Shown here: in pieces, positions 1 through 11,682 of the stretch
How the letters are laid out: each line of letters starts with the position of its first letter
Numbering within the stretch: the stretch's first letter is position 1
Assembly (NCBI RefSeq): GCF_963169125.1
Contig: NC_084794.1
Span: 72,699,665 to 72,763,664 of the forward strand
DNA length: 64,000 bases
DNA from: Humulus lupulus
Taxonomy: Eukaryota > Streptophyta > Magnoliopsida > Rosales > Cannabaceae
Direction of reading: 5' to 3'
Translations under genes and position numbers: made by a program
Notes under the pieces: model-generated
Databases searched by the model: none
What the model saw: only the letters and a program-made list of their open reading frames with translations
What the model was told of the DNA's origin: nothing

Positions 1-628
1 CAGAAATCATAAAAGCACCGGAGTGTGGCATTCTTATACCTTTCCAAGTTGCTGGCATTGGCTTTCTCAAGCCCCTCAATCCGGCCCTATAAGGTTTTAT
101 TCTCCTGCATACTCGCAGCAACTCATCCTCGAGCTGTTTAGCCGCGCAGTAATTGAAGCGGTTAGACTCCTTGAACTAGTCCCACTGATCGATGGCTTTG
201 TACAAAGACTTTTGCTTCTCCTTCAACTCCTCAGCCAGCTTTTTCTTCTCCTCGAGCACCACTGCAAGTTGTTTGGCATATTTCACTTCGGCAACTTTAA
301 GTTCATCAGCATGCCGTTGCCCCAAAGATTTGGCCTACTCGGTAACAGCACCCGAGCGAAGGCGGCCAGTAGTAAGAGTCAGCATTGCCTGCGATCAGGG
401 TAAGGGTTAGACTAACTGAAGAATATAGAAAGGCTACCTCCACAGAAAAAGATGACTTACACTGGTGAACTCGTTCAAGGCGCGGTTTAAGACCTGGTCG
501 ATGTCCATCGCCTCCGTCGCGGCCATCGCCTCTCGGCAGCGTTCATTCTTTACAATTTTCGCGACCCTGTCCTTCACCGATCTGAAAGCGCGACTAGTTA
601 TGTTGCCCTCAGTCGAAGCAGGGCCAGC

Positions 629-886
629 CTACTGAGTCTGGTCAGTTGGGGCCGCTGGAGGTAGAGTCGACCCGGCTGGAGCAGGAGGAATCTGCTGCTC
701 GCGAGGATGGGGTGGAGTTGCGTTGGCTGAGGGCCCATCCTCCGTGGGGCCTGCATTGCGAGGCTTCTTAGCCTGGGGTGCTTTGCTGCTTTCCCCAGGG
801 TACCTCTTGCGTGCATTCTTTTTGCTTAGGGGAGCCGCGGGAGTCTCGGGAGTTCTGTAGATGTCGAACACATTTACGGAGTCCAT
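629..886 (-). pseudogene. Pro/Ala-rich exon of the antisense gene
   Basis: An 85-codon open block starting MDSVNVFDIYRTPETPAAP, followed by a basic stretch (KKNARKRYPG, QAKKPRNAG) that could act as a nuclear signal, then a Pro/Ala-rich tail. Beyond a TGA near 629 the same frame continues with coding-like sequence (SRAFRSVKDRVAKIVKNERCREAM), so the stop looks like a disabling mutation rather than the natural end. Confidence 0.4.
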
Positions 887-1043
887 ATCTGAAAAAGAAG
901 CAAAATATCGAATAGTGAGATAGCATAAACGACTAAGTATATTACATCAGGAAAAGAAATAAAGAAAGATCGCAAAGTAAAATACCCGAGCTATTATTAC
1001 TGGTCGATATACTATAGACTTTACTAGTCTTATACTCACTCTC

Positions 1044-1301
1044 TTACATGAAGAAGTCTGGACCTAAATTTGGAGCATATTTAAAATTGCTGTCCCCGTC
1101 GAATAGGTGACAAGGAATTGGCAAGCTATCTAAAAGTGAAATGACTGTACCATTCTCGTCTGAAGACTCGTCCAAGTGTTCGACGAACTCAGTGGCCTTC
1201 TTTTTCCCCTTCCCCAAGGGGACAGAGGGGCTCTCTGTTGGAGGTGTGCCAGTGGGTTCCCTGATCGTGACCCCGTTTGGCCTCCTTCGTGGAGGCGACA
1301 C
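1044..1301 (-). pseudogene. linker exon of the antisense gene
   Basis: An 85-codon open block rich in Pro, Arg, Lys, Glu and Ser (SPPRRRPNG at its start, KGKKKATEFVEHLDESSDEN in the middle). It lies between the core exon and the next block of the same strand and has the low-complexity, charged character of linkers in Transposase_28-type proteins. Its exact splice sites are not resolved. Confidence 0.4.
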
Positions 1302-1436
1302 TAGTGGTTACTGCTAGGGTTCCTCCTCGGCAGTGGCACTCCCTGCCGTTGATTCCCTCATGTCCTGATGAGGGGCCAAGAGGCCAACCAGGCTAAGGTA
1401 GCCTCTGTGACCAGATGTTTGACGCTTTTTTCTACG

Positions 1437-2084
1437 TCAGTCAAGCTGGCTAGGAGGGCTGATCTCAACTCCATGTCTGGAGTTGGGTCTGGTCGCAGCC
1501 ATGGACCTGGAAGTCATTAAAAGTTTTAGAAAAAGTGAAGGGAACACTACATAAATATCAACAGCCAGTGATACAAAGGTTTTACCTCCTTGAGCAAAGG
1601 CCAGATTGTCCGCGATCATGTCAGTCATGAGGAAGTACTCCTGGTAGTACCGACCCACATTTGATATATGGGTGGTGTCAGTCAGGAAGGTGTGCCTAGT
1701 TTCCTGATGACAGAAATGAAAAAACCCCGTGCCTTCTTGGTTGGGGTTAGATTTGAGGTCAAACAAGTAGTTAACCTCATGAGGAGATAGCACGGGCCAT
1801 TTTTTGTGGCTGTACAGGATATAGAGTGCTACGAGCATTCTATATCCATTTGGAGTTATTTGAAAAGGGGCAACTCCGAAATAGTTGGCCACCCCTTGGA
1901 AAAATGAATGAAGAGGCAAGGTTGCCCCTGCCTCAATGTGAAACCTCGACCAGGCGCTGAAGGCGCCTCCGGGCAGGTTCGCTCTTTGGTCTTGGTTAGG
2001 ACGGACTAAGGTCACCCCCGTGAGACCATACTTCCTAATGTAGTTGGCGATCATCCTGATCGTCACCCTGCTCTCAGGAACCAA
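1437..2084 (-). pseudogene. core exon of the Transposase_28-like antisense gene
   Basis: This is the most conserved open block of the antisense gene, entered at MVPESRVTIR and read to the intron near 1586. Residues such as FHIEAGATLPLHSFFQ, FGVAPFQITPNGYRML and the aromatic-rich TGFFHFCHQE segment are typical of this plant retroelement family. Codons past about 1586 are intron and then wrong-frame sequence. The true downstream exon starts near 1509 in another frame (reads ELRSALLASLTDVEKSV). No catalytic residues are known for the family. Confidence 0.6.
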
Positions 2085-3251
2085 ATACCACTCAACATCT
2101 GGCTGAATGGCATTTCGGGGTTGAGCGTGTCTTTGGATGTTGGGGTCAGGAATATTTTCTCTTCGACCACTGGTCGAGGGAATTTAAGCCTGAGGAGCAG
2201 GCTGATGTGAAGGATTGGGGGTTTTCTTTTTCTGGGCTTTGGTTTTAGTACAAGCCATATTTTGAGCAAGGACAGGTGAAGTGTTTGAAGTAACGCGGGA
2301 AAACGGAATGTCAGGTATCAGTGACGATGGTTGCTCCTCGTCCTCGAGCAGTTGAGCCAATAGGTCATCATCGAGAGGTCTTTCTCCTCCCCACAGATCT
2401 TGCATGTAAGCTGCGAACAAAGAAAGGAGAAGATAAGACGCACAGCCTGAGAGCTTATGTTGAAAGTTGGAATAACGTTGCACGCGTCTATGACCAGCAG
2501 CATTCTAATAGAAACACTAAGTTCTATGCGAGTAGTTTGAAAAACAGATTGAAAAGCGGAAAGAAATTTTTTTTGGAAAAAAGCTTTTTCGACTCCGAAG
2601 GGGCGAGAAAAACCCAGTTTTTCAACTAGCCTAAAAATCGAATTTTTACTTCGATTTTACGCCCTAAACTTACGATCTTGACTATCAAACTGGCTCCTAA
2701 CTCCTATAGAGTAAAACTACACTACCCTATCGAGTATCAATTAGTATACATACAATCCTCATGCATTTCTACCCAAGAACACAAAAAATTTCAGAACTCA
2801 AAACAGGCGTACAACAGTAGCCATGGCATGTTAAAGAGCTTGAAAATTGAAGAAATTTACCTAGATGAAGATTGGAGGTTCTGGAATGAAGCAACTTTGG
2901 ACATGCGAACAGAGGATCTTTAGAACAAAGCGACAGATGATCTTCGAAGTTTCTAAGTTCTGGGTTAAGTTTTTGAGAGTTCTTGGTGAGCAAATGGCGA
3001 GTAAAAAGTGAAAAAGTAAATTTGGGGATTATTTATAATGGCTGGGATATGATAAAAAGGAGTAATCATGAGTTACCTTTTTCAAGGCATGGGGGAGTGT
3101 AATAGCCGTCAAAATGATTACTTGGAAACTAAAAAGGCATGATTGGACGTAATTAGGTCACCTTTTTTGAGAAAGCACGAGTGGCTCTGACAGATTTCGT
3201 GGGGTATACGAAAGGTTAGTTTCCTAGTTTACTTATTGCTGGTCGCAATAA

Positions 3252-3268
3252 ATAAACTTGGGGGCAAA
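3252..3268 (+). other. polypurine tract of the Tat-like element
   Basis: ACTTGGGGGCAAA directly precedes the TG of the LTR. This is the expected position and character of a plus-strand priming tract, and it marks the following LTR as the 3' copy. Confidence 0.55.
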
Positions 3269-3863
3269 TGTTTATCCAAAAAACGGCTGTGGATGACGTG
3301 GCAAGAATTTTCAGCACGTGGTCGACACGTGACAGAGATGCTGCTCGCCTATCGACCAGAGATACTTCCATATGTGGAGTTCAAGTTTTATATACGACCA
3401 GCCTGGTCGTATACTCCGTTTATTTATGTATAAATTTGTATAGTTGTAATGATATCCGAGAATATCTCTTCATTATAACATGGATATCTGCTTATTAAGG
3501 AAAGATATGATTAATTGACTCATGTAACCCTCCTTGAACCTATAAATATACAAGAAATAGCTCAAGGGGGGATCTTCTCTGGATCTTTGGATCTTTTTCC
3601 AAATTGTATTGCTATTATCCATCATTTGTATTGTTTCTCCTTCTAAGGTCTGTGAAACTCAGGAACCCTAATTCTTTGATCACACCTTTGAAGCTCAATA
3701 TTAATAATAGTATCAAGTGGACGTAGGTCATTACCAATCACTGGGGCCGAACCACTATAATTCTGGGTGTTCTTTACTTTCCATTAGATTGTATTCTCAA
3801 GTATCATATTATTTTCCTGTCATTTATTTGACTCCGTGTCGTTGGCCGAAACGAGGGTCAACA
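3269..3863 (+). repeat. 3' LTR of the Tat-like gypsy element
   Basis: About 595 bp, beginning TGTT and ending AACA. It has a TATA box at 3540, a pyrimidine-rich transcribed leader and a U5-like stretch ending in GAGGGTCAACA. There is no primer-binding site after the end, as expected for a 3' LTR. The 5-bp target duplication would begin GTTAT (3864-3868); its partner lies outside the window. Confidence 0.6.
3540..3548 (+). promoter_or_regulatory. TATA box in the Tat-like LTR
   Basis: TATAAATA within CCTATAAATATACAAG, about 270 bp into the LTR. Transcription would start about 30 bp downstream and run rightward out of the element. Confidence 0.45.
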
Positions 3864-3926
3864 GTTATTATCAACATTATTAGAATTAAACCAACCATTC
3901 TCTGCACTCATAGAAAACATAGAAAA

Positions 3927-4046
3927 AAAGTTAATGGCTATTAAGAAATTTATATTGAACCATAAAACAAAAACATAGTACACAGAACAGAAAAAAAAAA
4001 AAAACTAATGACTATTAAGAAATTTATATTGAACCATAAAACAAAC
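3927..4046. repeat. tandem duplication, about 75-bp period
   Basis: The phrase CTATTAAGAAATTTATATTG with its flanks occurs twice (near 3931 and 4009), separated by an A-rich spacer, directly right of the Tat LTR. Confidence 0.6.
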
Positions 4047-5084
4047 ACAAAGACTTAACTATACTAAGCGTGCCATCCTTTATAACTTTGAAACATAGCA
4101 TAGAATAAACTATTTATACATCATGTTAATAAAACATAGAAGAAAATGCAAAGTTGATGACTATGTAACTGTAAGAATCTAATGAAAAAAAAACAGAGTC
4201 AATATATTACGCAAAGCCATGCAAGATAGACATATAAGTAAGCATTTCATTTAGAAAAGAAAAATGGTTTATTTTCACTAACTTTCCTGCACCATATCTA
4301 TTATTTTCTCAAAATCATGATTTTTTTTATCCTTTTATATTTCTAAAGTCTGTGTAATGATAATATAAATGAACCACATTAGTGTACAACATTTGCAGAA
4401 AGCTTTCAATCTTGAGGAATGAAAATGATGAAACAAGTGTCCTCATGTGAAATATAATATTTTCTTTATCATGACTATTACTACTACCTATATTTATATA
4501 AATGTAAGGCCTGCTTATCATGTATAAATGCAAAATAGAAGAGGAAAAGCATAGAACTAAGAAACTACCTTATGGAAATGTTGTTGCAACTTATCATTTA
4601 GTCTTAAAGCTTTCAAAACCATAAATGAGCATGTTGTCCAATAGAGCCACATGTGCATAACTCTTCATAAATAATCACCACACACTTCCACAACACATCC
4701 ACCAAGGCATCAACACCACACCCTTAAAAAAATGAAGTAGATTAAAAAAATTGATATATTTGAAAAGCAAGACAAAATGATATAATGATACACAATATAG
4801 AGCATAAAACTATAATGGTAATAATTTATACCAATTAGGTCTATAGTATCCTTTGAAGAAGATGCATAACTTTCTCAACATACTCCAGATCCAATTCTTG
4901 CTGATATTGATGGATCCACCTATTTCATAAGCAAAATTAACTATGAATTGTTGATGGATGAAATGAAATTTAAAAACTGCATTAATTTGAAATCAAAATG
5001 CAAAAAAAAAAAAAAACTAAAGTTAAATTAATGATAATCATGAGCACTTGACTCTATAAACAAAAATAGAAATAACATATAAAA

Positions 5085-5086
5085 AT

Positions 5087-5121
<35 letters not shown>

Positions 5122-5122
5122 G
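5085..5122. repeat. compound (TA)n(GA)n microsatellite
   Basis: A run of TA dinucleotides passes directly into about ten GA dinucleotides. Simple sequence of the kind that varies in length between individuals. Confidence 0.85.
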
Positions 5123-6102
5123 AACAAAACAACAAAACCAGAATTGGTAAAAATAAAAAATTAGATTGAAAATATAAACTTTACATTTCCTTCATCTTCT
5201 GTCAACTATATAAACAATTACATATATTATATGGATAAGCTAACCACAAAAACAACCAAGAGCATGTATTATGCAATCAAAATAATGGCACCATGATATA
5301 ATTATTGTGATCTATAAATTACAAAGTTGCTATATAATTTGTAATGAACATGTTTTTTTCAGAATTTGATTATTATTAGCAACTACAGCTAGTAATTGCT
5401 TGTTGGACGTATGTAATACATAATATCATAATTCAAAAAGTTTAGTAATCTCTTAAGTAAATTATTTGCACAAGTTAAAAAAGTTGGGACTTAAAACGCT
5501 TCTCGTGGCTACCTCTTGTGCGCGTCATTCACATTTTCAACATTAGATCCTCCAACAATGGATCCAAGAATAGCTCCACCTGCCTACATTCTACAAGTTT
5601 AATAATTTCCATACCAAGCACATCTGATTAACATTAAAAAATAAAAAATAAAGTCTATTGTTATGAAAATTGTAAGCTCAGTTCAACTAAGTCTTAATCC
5701 CAACTAATTAGTACTTGGAACACTCTATGAACAAAGACTCACCTGTGCTAGAGAGACAGTACTGCCATCGAAGCCAAGACCCTAGTGCCGCTGCCAGAGC
5801 CGAGAAGCCCAAGTGTCGTCGCTGGAGAAGAGAAGCCCAAGGGTGCTGAGAACCCTCCAACTGCCAAGAACCCAGCATGCTGCCGTCGCCGCCCTCAAAC
5901 CCCAGCCACTGATGTTGCCTTCACTACCATCAAATCCATTGCGTTGTCTCCTTCACCAGCCCCATGCCGCTGTTGAAAACCCTAAGCCCCAATTCGAAGG
6001 GTTCCTTTTCTTTTTTCTCTTGTTTGTTGAGAAAATGGTATAACCAGCCCCCAATTCGACCCACTAATAGTTTTTTCACCCAATTTTACTGAAAAAAAAA
6101 TT

Positions 6103-6356
6103 AGGGCTCACTTTGGGTGTCCTGAAAGAGTTTTTAGGACACCCAAAGTGAGCCCTTAAAAGTCACCACTCTTAAATTTTCTATTCAGGTTTTTTAGGAC
6201 TCACATATGTTCTTAGAATACTCATTGCGAGTCCTAAAATGTGTTTTTTAAAGATTCTCAATGAGAGTCCTAAAATCTCTAGAGACATTTTTTAGGACAT
6301 ACATTTAGGTGTGTATCCTAAAAAGGTGACCTGAAAAGGGTATTTTGTAGTAGTTA
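6103..6356. mobile_element. terminal region of a CACTA-like DNA transposon
   Basis: The stretch ends at GTATTTTGTAGTAG, which resembles the reverse complement of a CACTA-type end. It holds several copies of TTTTAGGACTC or its complement, as expected of subterminal transposase-binding repeats. It begins with a perfect 21-bp inverted repeat (6103-6123 against 6136-6156, 12-base loop). The opposite end was not found, so size and completeness are unknown. Confidence 0.5.
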
Positions 6357-7207
6357 GAAGAGATATATGTATGTTTCATTCATGATATTAGTCTATTATT
6401 ATGTTCCATTTATATCTCTTCTGTATAATAAGTGTGTTAGATAACGGAAATTCTTGGTTTTAATAGTTTTTTATTTTTTTAATATTAACTTTAACAGAAT
6501 ATTCTTATATTTAACAGAATATTCTTATATTTAACGGTAGTTTGTAAATACTTAAACTTAAATAAAATAAAAAAATATATATGATATTTTTGAGATATTT
6601 TACAATGATAATTATTTTAAAATAATAAATAATTAAAAAAATTAAAATAGGACATTTTTGAGATATTTTACGAATATAATTATTTAAAAATAATAAAATC
6701 ATATGTTTTATAACTTAAATAAAATTTAATTATACTTAAACTCATTTATTAGAATAATATTATATTAAACATATAATATAATCTACTGTCAATTAGCAAC
6801 AAAATGTTTTAAAAAAAAACTAGCAAGAAACTTAAATTTTAAATCCATGTATAATATTTAATATTATATTAAACATATAATATATAATCTCTTGTTGTCA
6901 CTCTCAAATTCAAAAACTAGGACAAACATAAACTTAAACAAAAATAAATAAATTATTTAATTAAAATGGGATATTTATTTAAAATTTATATGATATTAAT
7001 ATAAATTTAATAAAAATAACTAATAAATTCTATATATAGAATTAAGCAAACGCACGTTGCTTGTGTCTAGTATATATATATGTATGTGATGAATAAACTT
7101 TACATAAAAACTATGTAAAAAAGTTGTACAATATATGGTACTACGTACGTATCCCAATATTTATCTATTAAATATATTATATATTCTCAAAGAAATTTTA
7201 TAGTAGA
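6357..7207. other. AT-rich DNA with small tandem duplications
   Basis: No gene seen. A unit of about 23 bp (TTTAACAGAATATTCTTATA) is tandemly duplicated at 6490-6533. A longer unit around TTTTTGAGATATTTTAC is repeated at about 6586 and 6653. Confidence 0.5.
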
Positions 7208-7292
7208 GGTGTCACTTTAGCCCCTATCGGTAGGGGTGTTTCTGTTTCCGACATGTAGAAAAATTATAATACAATTTTTTTATATGACGTTG

Positions 7293-7767
7293 TGTAAGAT
7301 GATTTATCTAGATACATAACAATCCTAATATGCGGAATAGACTTAATAGGATTGTCACAAAATTAAGGAGATCGTTAGAGTATACCTCCAACCATTGATT
7401 TTGATCATCTCGATCTAACAGCTTTAGATCTACAATAGGAAAGGAAAGAGTATTAGTGAGGGTAAAGGACTTCCAAGCTCTCACAAGCTCTTTAGATGGA
7501 GTATGAGAATGGGTGTTGAGCTTGGGGGCCAGAACCCTATATTTATATAGGTGAGACCTTCCATCAAGGTTTCTACCTCATTTTATGTCAAAATATATGA
7601 CAATCAATATGATATGAAATATTGGGTAACTCAATATTGACTCACTACCTTAAATGCTAACCATATTGACAATATCTGTCAATTAATCAAAACATTGACT
7701 TTAATCATAATTAATTATAATTATAGTTTTTTGGTAACTCTAGTTAATTTAATAAAATATTCCAACA
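7293..7767 (-). repeat. copia 3' LTR
   Basis: 475 bp, reading TGTTGGAATATTTT to ATCTTACA on the minus strand. A TATA box (CTATATAAATATAGGG, minus strand) lies near 7541-7556. A purine-rich tract (GAAGTGAGAGAA on the minus strand, 7768-7780) abuts it on the internal side, marking this as the 3' copy. Confidence 0.85.
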
Positions 7768-8648
7768 TTCTCTCACTTCGTCTGCATTTAAACTAAAATA
7801 CCACTTAAGCCCAATGATTATCCTTATTAGGCAACAAACACATGAATCATAGCGATATGTCATCTTTTATGACAAACACTATCTTCCATGTATTATAATG
7901 TATTTATTACTTAAAAATTAACTTTATTTGGTGATGCAACTTAATGAATAAACCATATGTTTGTTCAGGTCCAATAAAGATAAATTTTCTCAAATGAAAT
8001 TAAGGTGCACATGAATATGAGAAAATATTCAAATAAGAATTTCATTGATAACTTTTAATGACAAATTACATAAGGGAAGCATAATCCCATATATTCACTT
8101 TATCATCCTTGAATTTATGTAGTGGCATGCCTTAAGTTAAGAGATCTACTATCATTCAATTTGGTGCTTGCGTGCTTAATGACCACTTCAATTTTCTTTA
8201 ACACACTCCTTCATGGCTAAATACTCAATGTGATATGCTAGCTTCAACTACAATTATTGTTGTTTCAAGCCATAAATATTGCAGTTGAATCTGTCGCAAG
8301 GTTTTCTTTATGACTTAGAAATAGAATATACATTTCTAAGACCTGGAATTCTAAAATTATACACCATACAATGTATCCTCAAACACAATTAATGAATCTG
8401 ACTTCTAAAGTGGAAATAACAATCAGGGTTTTCCTTGACACAACTCTACCAGTAAATATAAAACATAATCAAATGTTGAATTATGTGAATCAATATAACA
8501 AAGAGGTCTAAATCTGAGTAGTTAAATAATTCCAGATTGTCAGTTCGTCTCAATATATGCATGTAATCCTTGGTATCATAAAGATACTTCATCACTTTCT
8601 ATGTAGCTCTTAGGTGGTCTAAAATTAAGTTATTCTAATATCTTCCCA

Positions 8649-9407
8649 TCATTCTGACAATAAATGCAATCTCAGGTTTTGTGCAGACATCAGTCTTCCG
8701 ACAGCAGAAGCATAAGGAATGTTATTCATTTCTTCCCTTTCCAGATCATTATCTGAATACTGACTCAAATTTAATTTATCACCATTAACAACAGGTGCAA
8801 CACTTGGTGAACAATCTTTAATTTGAAATCTCTCTAAAACTTTGTTGATGTAGGCTTCTTGAGATAGACCTAAAATACCTTGATATCTATCTCGATAGAT
8901 CTTAATGCCAATGACATAAGATGCATCACCCATGTCCTTCATCTTAAAGTTCTTTGAGAGGAACTGTTTCACCTCATGGAGAAAACTCATATCATTGGTT
9001 GTAAGAAGAATATCGCCCACATATAAAACAAGAAAACAAATCTTACTCCCATTGACCTTCTGGTATGTACATTGACCCATGCATTCTCTTCAAACCCAAA
9101 AGAAGAGATGACATCATGGAATTTTAAATACCATTGGTGGGATGCTTGTTTTAATCCATAGATGGACTTCTTAAGCTTGCATACCAAGTACTTACTATCA
9201 CTAGAGGAGAATCCTTCTGGTTGTTTCATGTATACCTCATCCTCTAAGTCACCATTCAAGATAGTAGTTTTCACATCCTTTTGTCGTAGCGCTAAATAGA
9301 AATGAGCAACTAATGTCTATATTAATATAAGGGAATCTTTCTTAGAAACAGGAGAAATGGTCTCTGTGTAATCAATTCCTTCTTTTTGAGTGAATCCCTT
9401 AGCAACA
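8649..9407 (-). pseudogene. copia reverse transcriptase fragment, C-terminal part
   Basis: Two overlapping frames give the classical Ty1/copia reverse transcriptase signature. One reads VKTTILNGDLEDEVYMKQPEGF and LKKSIYGLKQASHQWY. The other reads LVLYVGDILLTTND (the YVDD box, here YVGD), KNFKMKDMGDASYVIGI and LGLSQEAYINKVLERF. The YVGD form lacks the first catalytic aspartate. A frameshift near 9060-9080 separates the halves. Upstream coding continues to 9407 (AKGFTQKEGIDYTETISPVS), where a solo LTR interrupts the palm domain. The enzyme is dead. Confidence 0.85.
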
Positions 9408-11677
9408 TGTAACGTCCCAAAATTCCTAATAAGTCTTAGTGCCTTGATTAGTGTGTCATGATGGTATAATTAGATCTATATGTGATAGTACGTGATTTTA
9501 TTGAATGTTTATACGTGGATATGTGAATTATATGAGTTATATTATGATACAACTGCTTATGCGTGTTTATGTGTATTAAATATGCTCATAGGCCCATTTT
9601 GGTTTAAAAGGGGCATTTTAGTAATTTTGACCCGTGGTGGGTATACTTGTGATTCAATATGATATACGCTTGAGACCACATTATTATATGGATATATTTG
9701 AGATATTCAGCACGAGTCGGTCCATTTGAGCAAATTAGCGGAAAAGTCACAACGAGGATTAATACCCGGCTCGGGGTGAGCCTAGGAGTATTTTGGTCAT
9801 TTGGTGAGATACCAAGAATTTTTGGAATATGGGTTATATTTGGGAAAAATATTTGTATTTGTAGGATTAGTGGATTTAATTGAGAATCTTAAGTGAGATT
9901 TGAGGTTTAGTGGGAATTGGTGCCAAATGACCAAAACGCCTTTGGGGGTTAACTTGGAAGTTAGATAAGGCGGGGGCCATATAGTCTTTCGGCTATTGGA
10001 TTTAGCTGAAGACTCGGCTTAAGCCAAAACAGTCCCTCACGTTGGTACCCTCTCTCTCTCTCTCTCACTCTACTTTGCTCCTATGAAGAATTCTTGAAGC
10101 TTTGAACCTATAAGTGAGATAAGTGGGGATTTAAATCTTGTGGTGGGAAAGTTGAGGCTTCTAGAAATGTCTTCAGCTAAGGGATTTGAGTTTTTCAGAG
10201 GAATTTGAGGTATGGAGCTCTGTATTTTAGTACTTTCTGTGGTGTTTTGGTGAGTTCATAGGTTTTGAGATTTTAGTGTGTTTTGGGGGGTTTCAGTTAG
10301 TGTTCGTTGGGTATCTAACTTCCTATAAGTTTTCTCTGGTCAAAACTCTGTTGGGAATAGATTAAATCGAATTTTAAGGTCAGTTTGCGATTTCTGAAAA
10401 TCACAAAATCTGGGTTTTTGTGGTGGCGCTGCGGCGCTTGGAAGGAGCACCACGACTCGTTTGAAGTCGTGTTTCCCTCGGACCACCTTGGCACTGCGGA
10501 GCAAAATGGAAAAAAAATATGGGTTAGCTCTCTGCCAAGTGGGGCACCGCGACACAAAATGCTTGGAGGCCTATCAGCCTATTGTGGGGCCGTGATGCAG
10601 CTGGGAGGCGTCGCGACACTAAATGAGAATTTTTAAGTATGTGGCTTTGGGATTTGGAAACCAAAGCAAAGGGCTTGGGAATGATTATACTACCTAGTTT
10701 AGTGGAATTCAGGGTCCCAAGGACTAGGGTTTGGTCTCGCAACCCTTTATTGGTTCAGTTCTTGATGAATATTCCTTGTTATGGTTGTGACTAGGGAGTA
10801 CCGCTAGGCTCGGGAGGAAAGGATCGCGCTCGGGGTCGCTATATTAACTTGCTTGGGAATTGAGGTAAGAAAATTGTACCTGTGTTGAGATTAGGCTTGA
10901 GCCCAAATTATTGAACGTGGTTATAACCACGCTTAGAATGTTTGTTTAAACATGAACGAATGCATTATGTATAGTTGTGTTATGTATGAAATGCATATTT
11001 GTTTGTATTTGGTTGGAAAGCCCGACTTATAAACTGTGGTCGACATTAGCATGTAGAATGCAAGCCATTATGGCTAGGCCAATCTGGAAGTGCGATACGC
11101 GCTTGTGCGGCTATATAGCAGCTTGAAAGAAGTGAGTGTAGTATGCGCTCGTGTGGCTCTACATCCACGTAGATGGATTGAATGTCTGCTTGAGTGTTGG
11201 TTATAACTACTAAGCATGCTATTAATGATTTATAACTTGTTGATTATCTGTTCTATTGTATTTGAGTTTTCTTGCTGAGCTATGGCTCACGGGTGCTACG
11301 TGGTGTAGGTAAGGGTAAGGAGAAGTTGGACCAACCATGAGTTGGAGAGCTTCGAGGGCAACGTGTACATATACGACCTGCTCGACCGCCATGGTCGAGA
11401 CCTCTTTTGGGAAACTAGGATTTTCATTTATTGTACCGCCTAGGTCGACCATCTTGTACCTTATTCACGGATGTAACTATTTTTAAACTCCTTTCTAGGA
11501 TCCCATGTATATACAAAAACTTTTTAATGAACAGTAATATTCTTTTGGAAATTTTTTTTAATACCTATTTTGTTAGTTAACTTTAATTACACATTTAAGT
11601 CTAAATGATTCGTTTAGTGAGTCTAGCACTATTTTAAAAGACACAGTGTAGCAGTCCTTGGCTACTAGGGTGTTACA
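9408..11677 (+). repeat. solo LTR of a Tekay/Del-type chromovirus
   Basis: 2270 bp from TGTAACGTCCC to GGTGTTACA, flanked by perfect CAACA duplications (9403-9407, 11678-11682). It shares landmarks with the LTR of the neighbouring Tekay derivative: the same termini, a CT microsatellite leader (10050-10066), a GC-rich block with gcggcgc-type words, and GGTGTAGGTAAGGGTAAGG near 11300. It has no internal coding region, so it arose by recombination between two LTRs. It interrupts the copia reverse transcriptase. The short open frames inside it are not genes. Confidence 0.9.
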
Positions 11678-11682
11678 CAACA

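Larger units (their letters stand above)
20..2483 (-). pseudogene. antisense extra gene of Tat element (Transposase_28 / gene23-like), decayed
   Basis: Several coding blocks on the minus strand form one spliced gene. The best block (about 2269-1587) starts MACTKTKAQ and carries the conserved core: ESRVTIRMIANYIRKYG, GGAFSAWSRF and YRMLVALYILYSHKKW. It matches the plant family once annotated as putative gypsy-type transposon (PF04195). A short intron follows, with donor at about 1586 and acceptor TTCCAG at about 1510. Downstream come acidic and proline-rich linker blocks (1301-1044, 886-629) and a Lys/Glu-rich coiled-coil stretch (about 400-20). An in-frame TAA at 2184-2186 separates the first residues from the core, and the coiled-coil part has further stops, so the gene is probably dead. 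The biochemical function of the family is unknown. Confidence 0.65.
1..3863 (+). mobile_element. 3' part of a Tat/Retand-like Ty3-gypsy LTR retrotransposon
   Basis: The window opens inside this element. From left to right I see an extra gene on the opposite strand, a non-coding spacer, a G-rich polypurine tract and one LTR ending at 3863. That order (antisense extra gene between pol and the 3' LTR) is known for Tat-lineage gypsy elements, where antisense ORFs carry the gene23/Transposase_28 domain. The gag-pol region and 5' LTR would lie left of the window, so the lineage call rests on the antisense gene and LTR layout, not on reverse transcriptase. Confidence 0.6.
3864..6102. other. AT-rich intergenic DNA, no gene recognised
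   Basis: No credible long coding region. Short coding-like scraps appear on the minus strand (for example GGAILGSIVGGSNVENVND near 5510-5580), but they could not be assigned. A GC-richer stretch at 5760-6040 may be the leader region of the CACTA-like element that ends at 6356. Confidence 0.4.

Noticed and set aside
5785..6043. Possible Pro/Ala-rich exon on plus
   Set aside because: GC-richer than its neighbours, but two overlapping frames compete and neither shows a domain. Probably CACTA leader sequence.
10315..10742. Several overlapping frames on both strands
   Set aside because: They lie inside the GC-rich part of a solo LTR and have no protein-family features.
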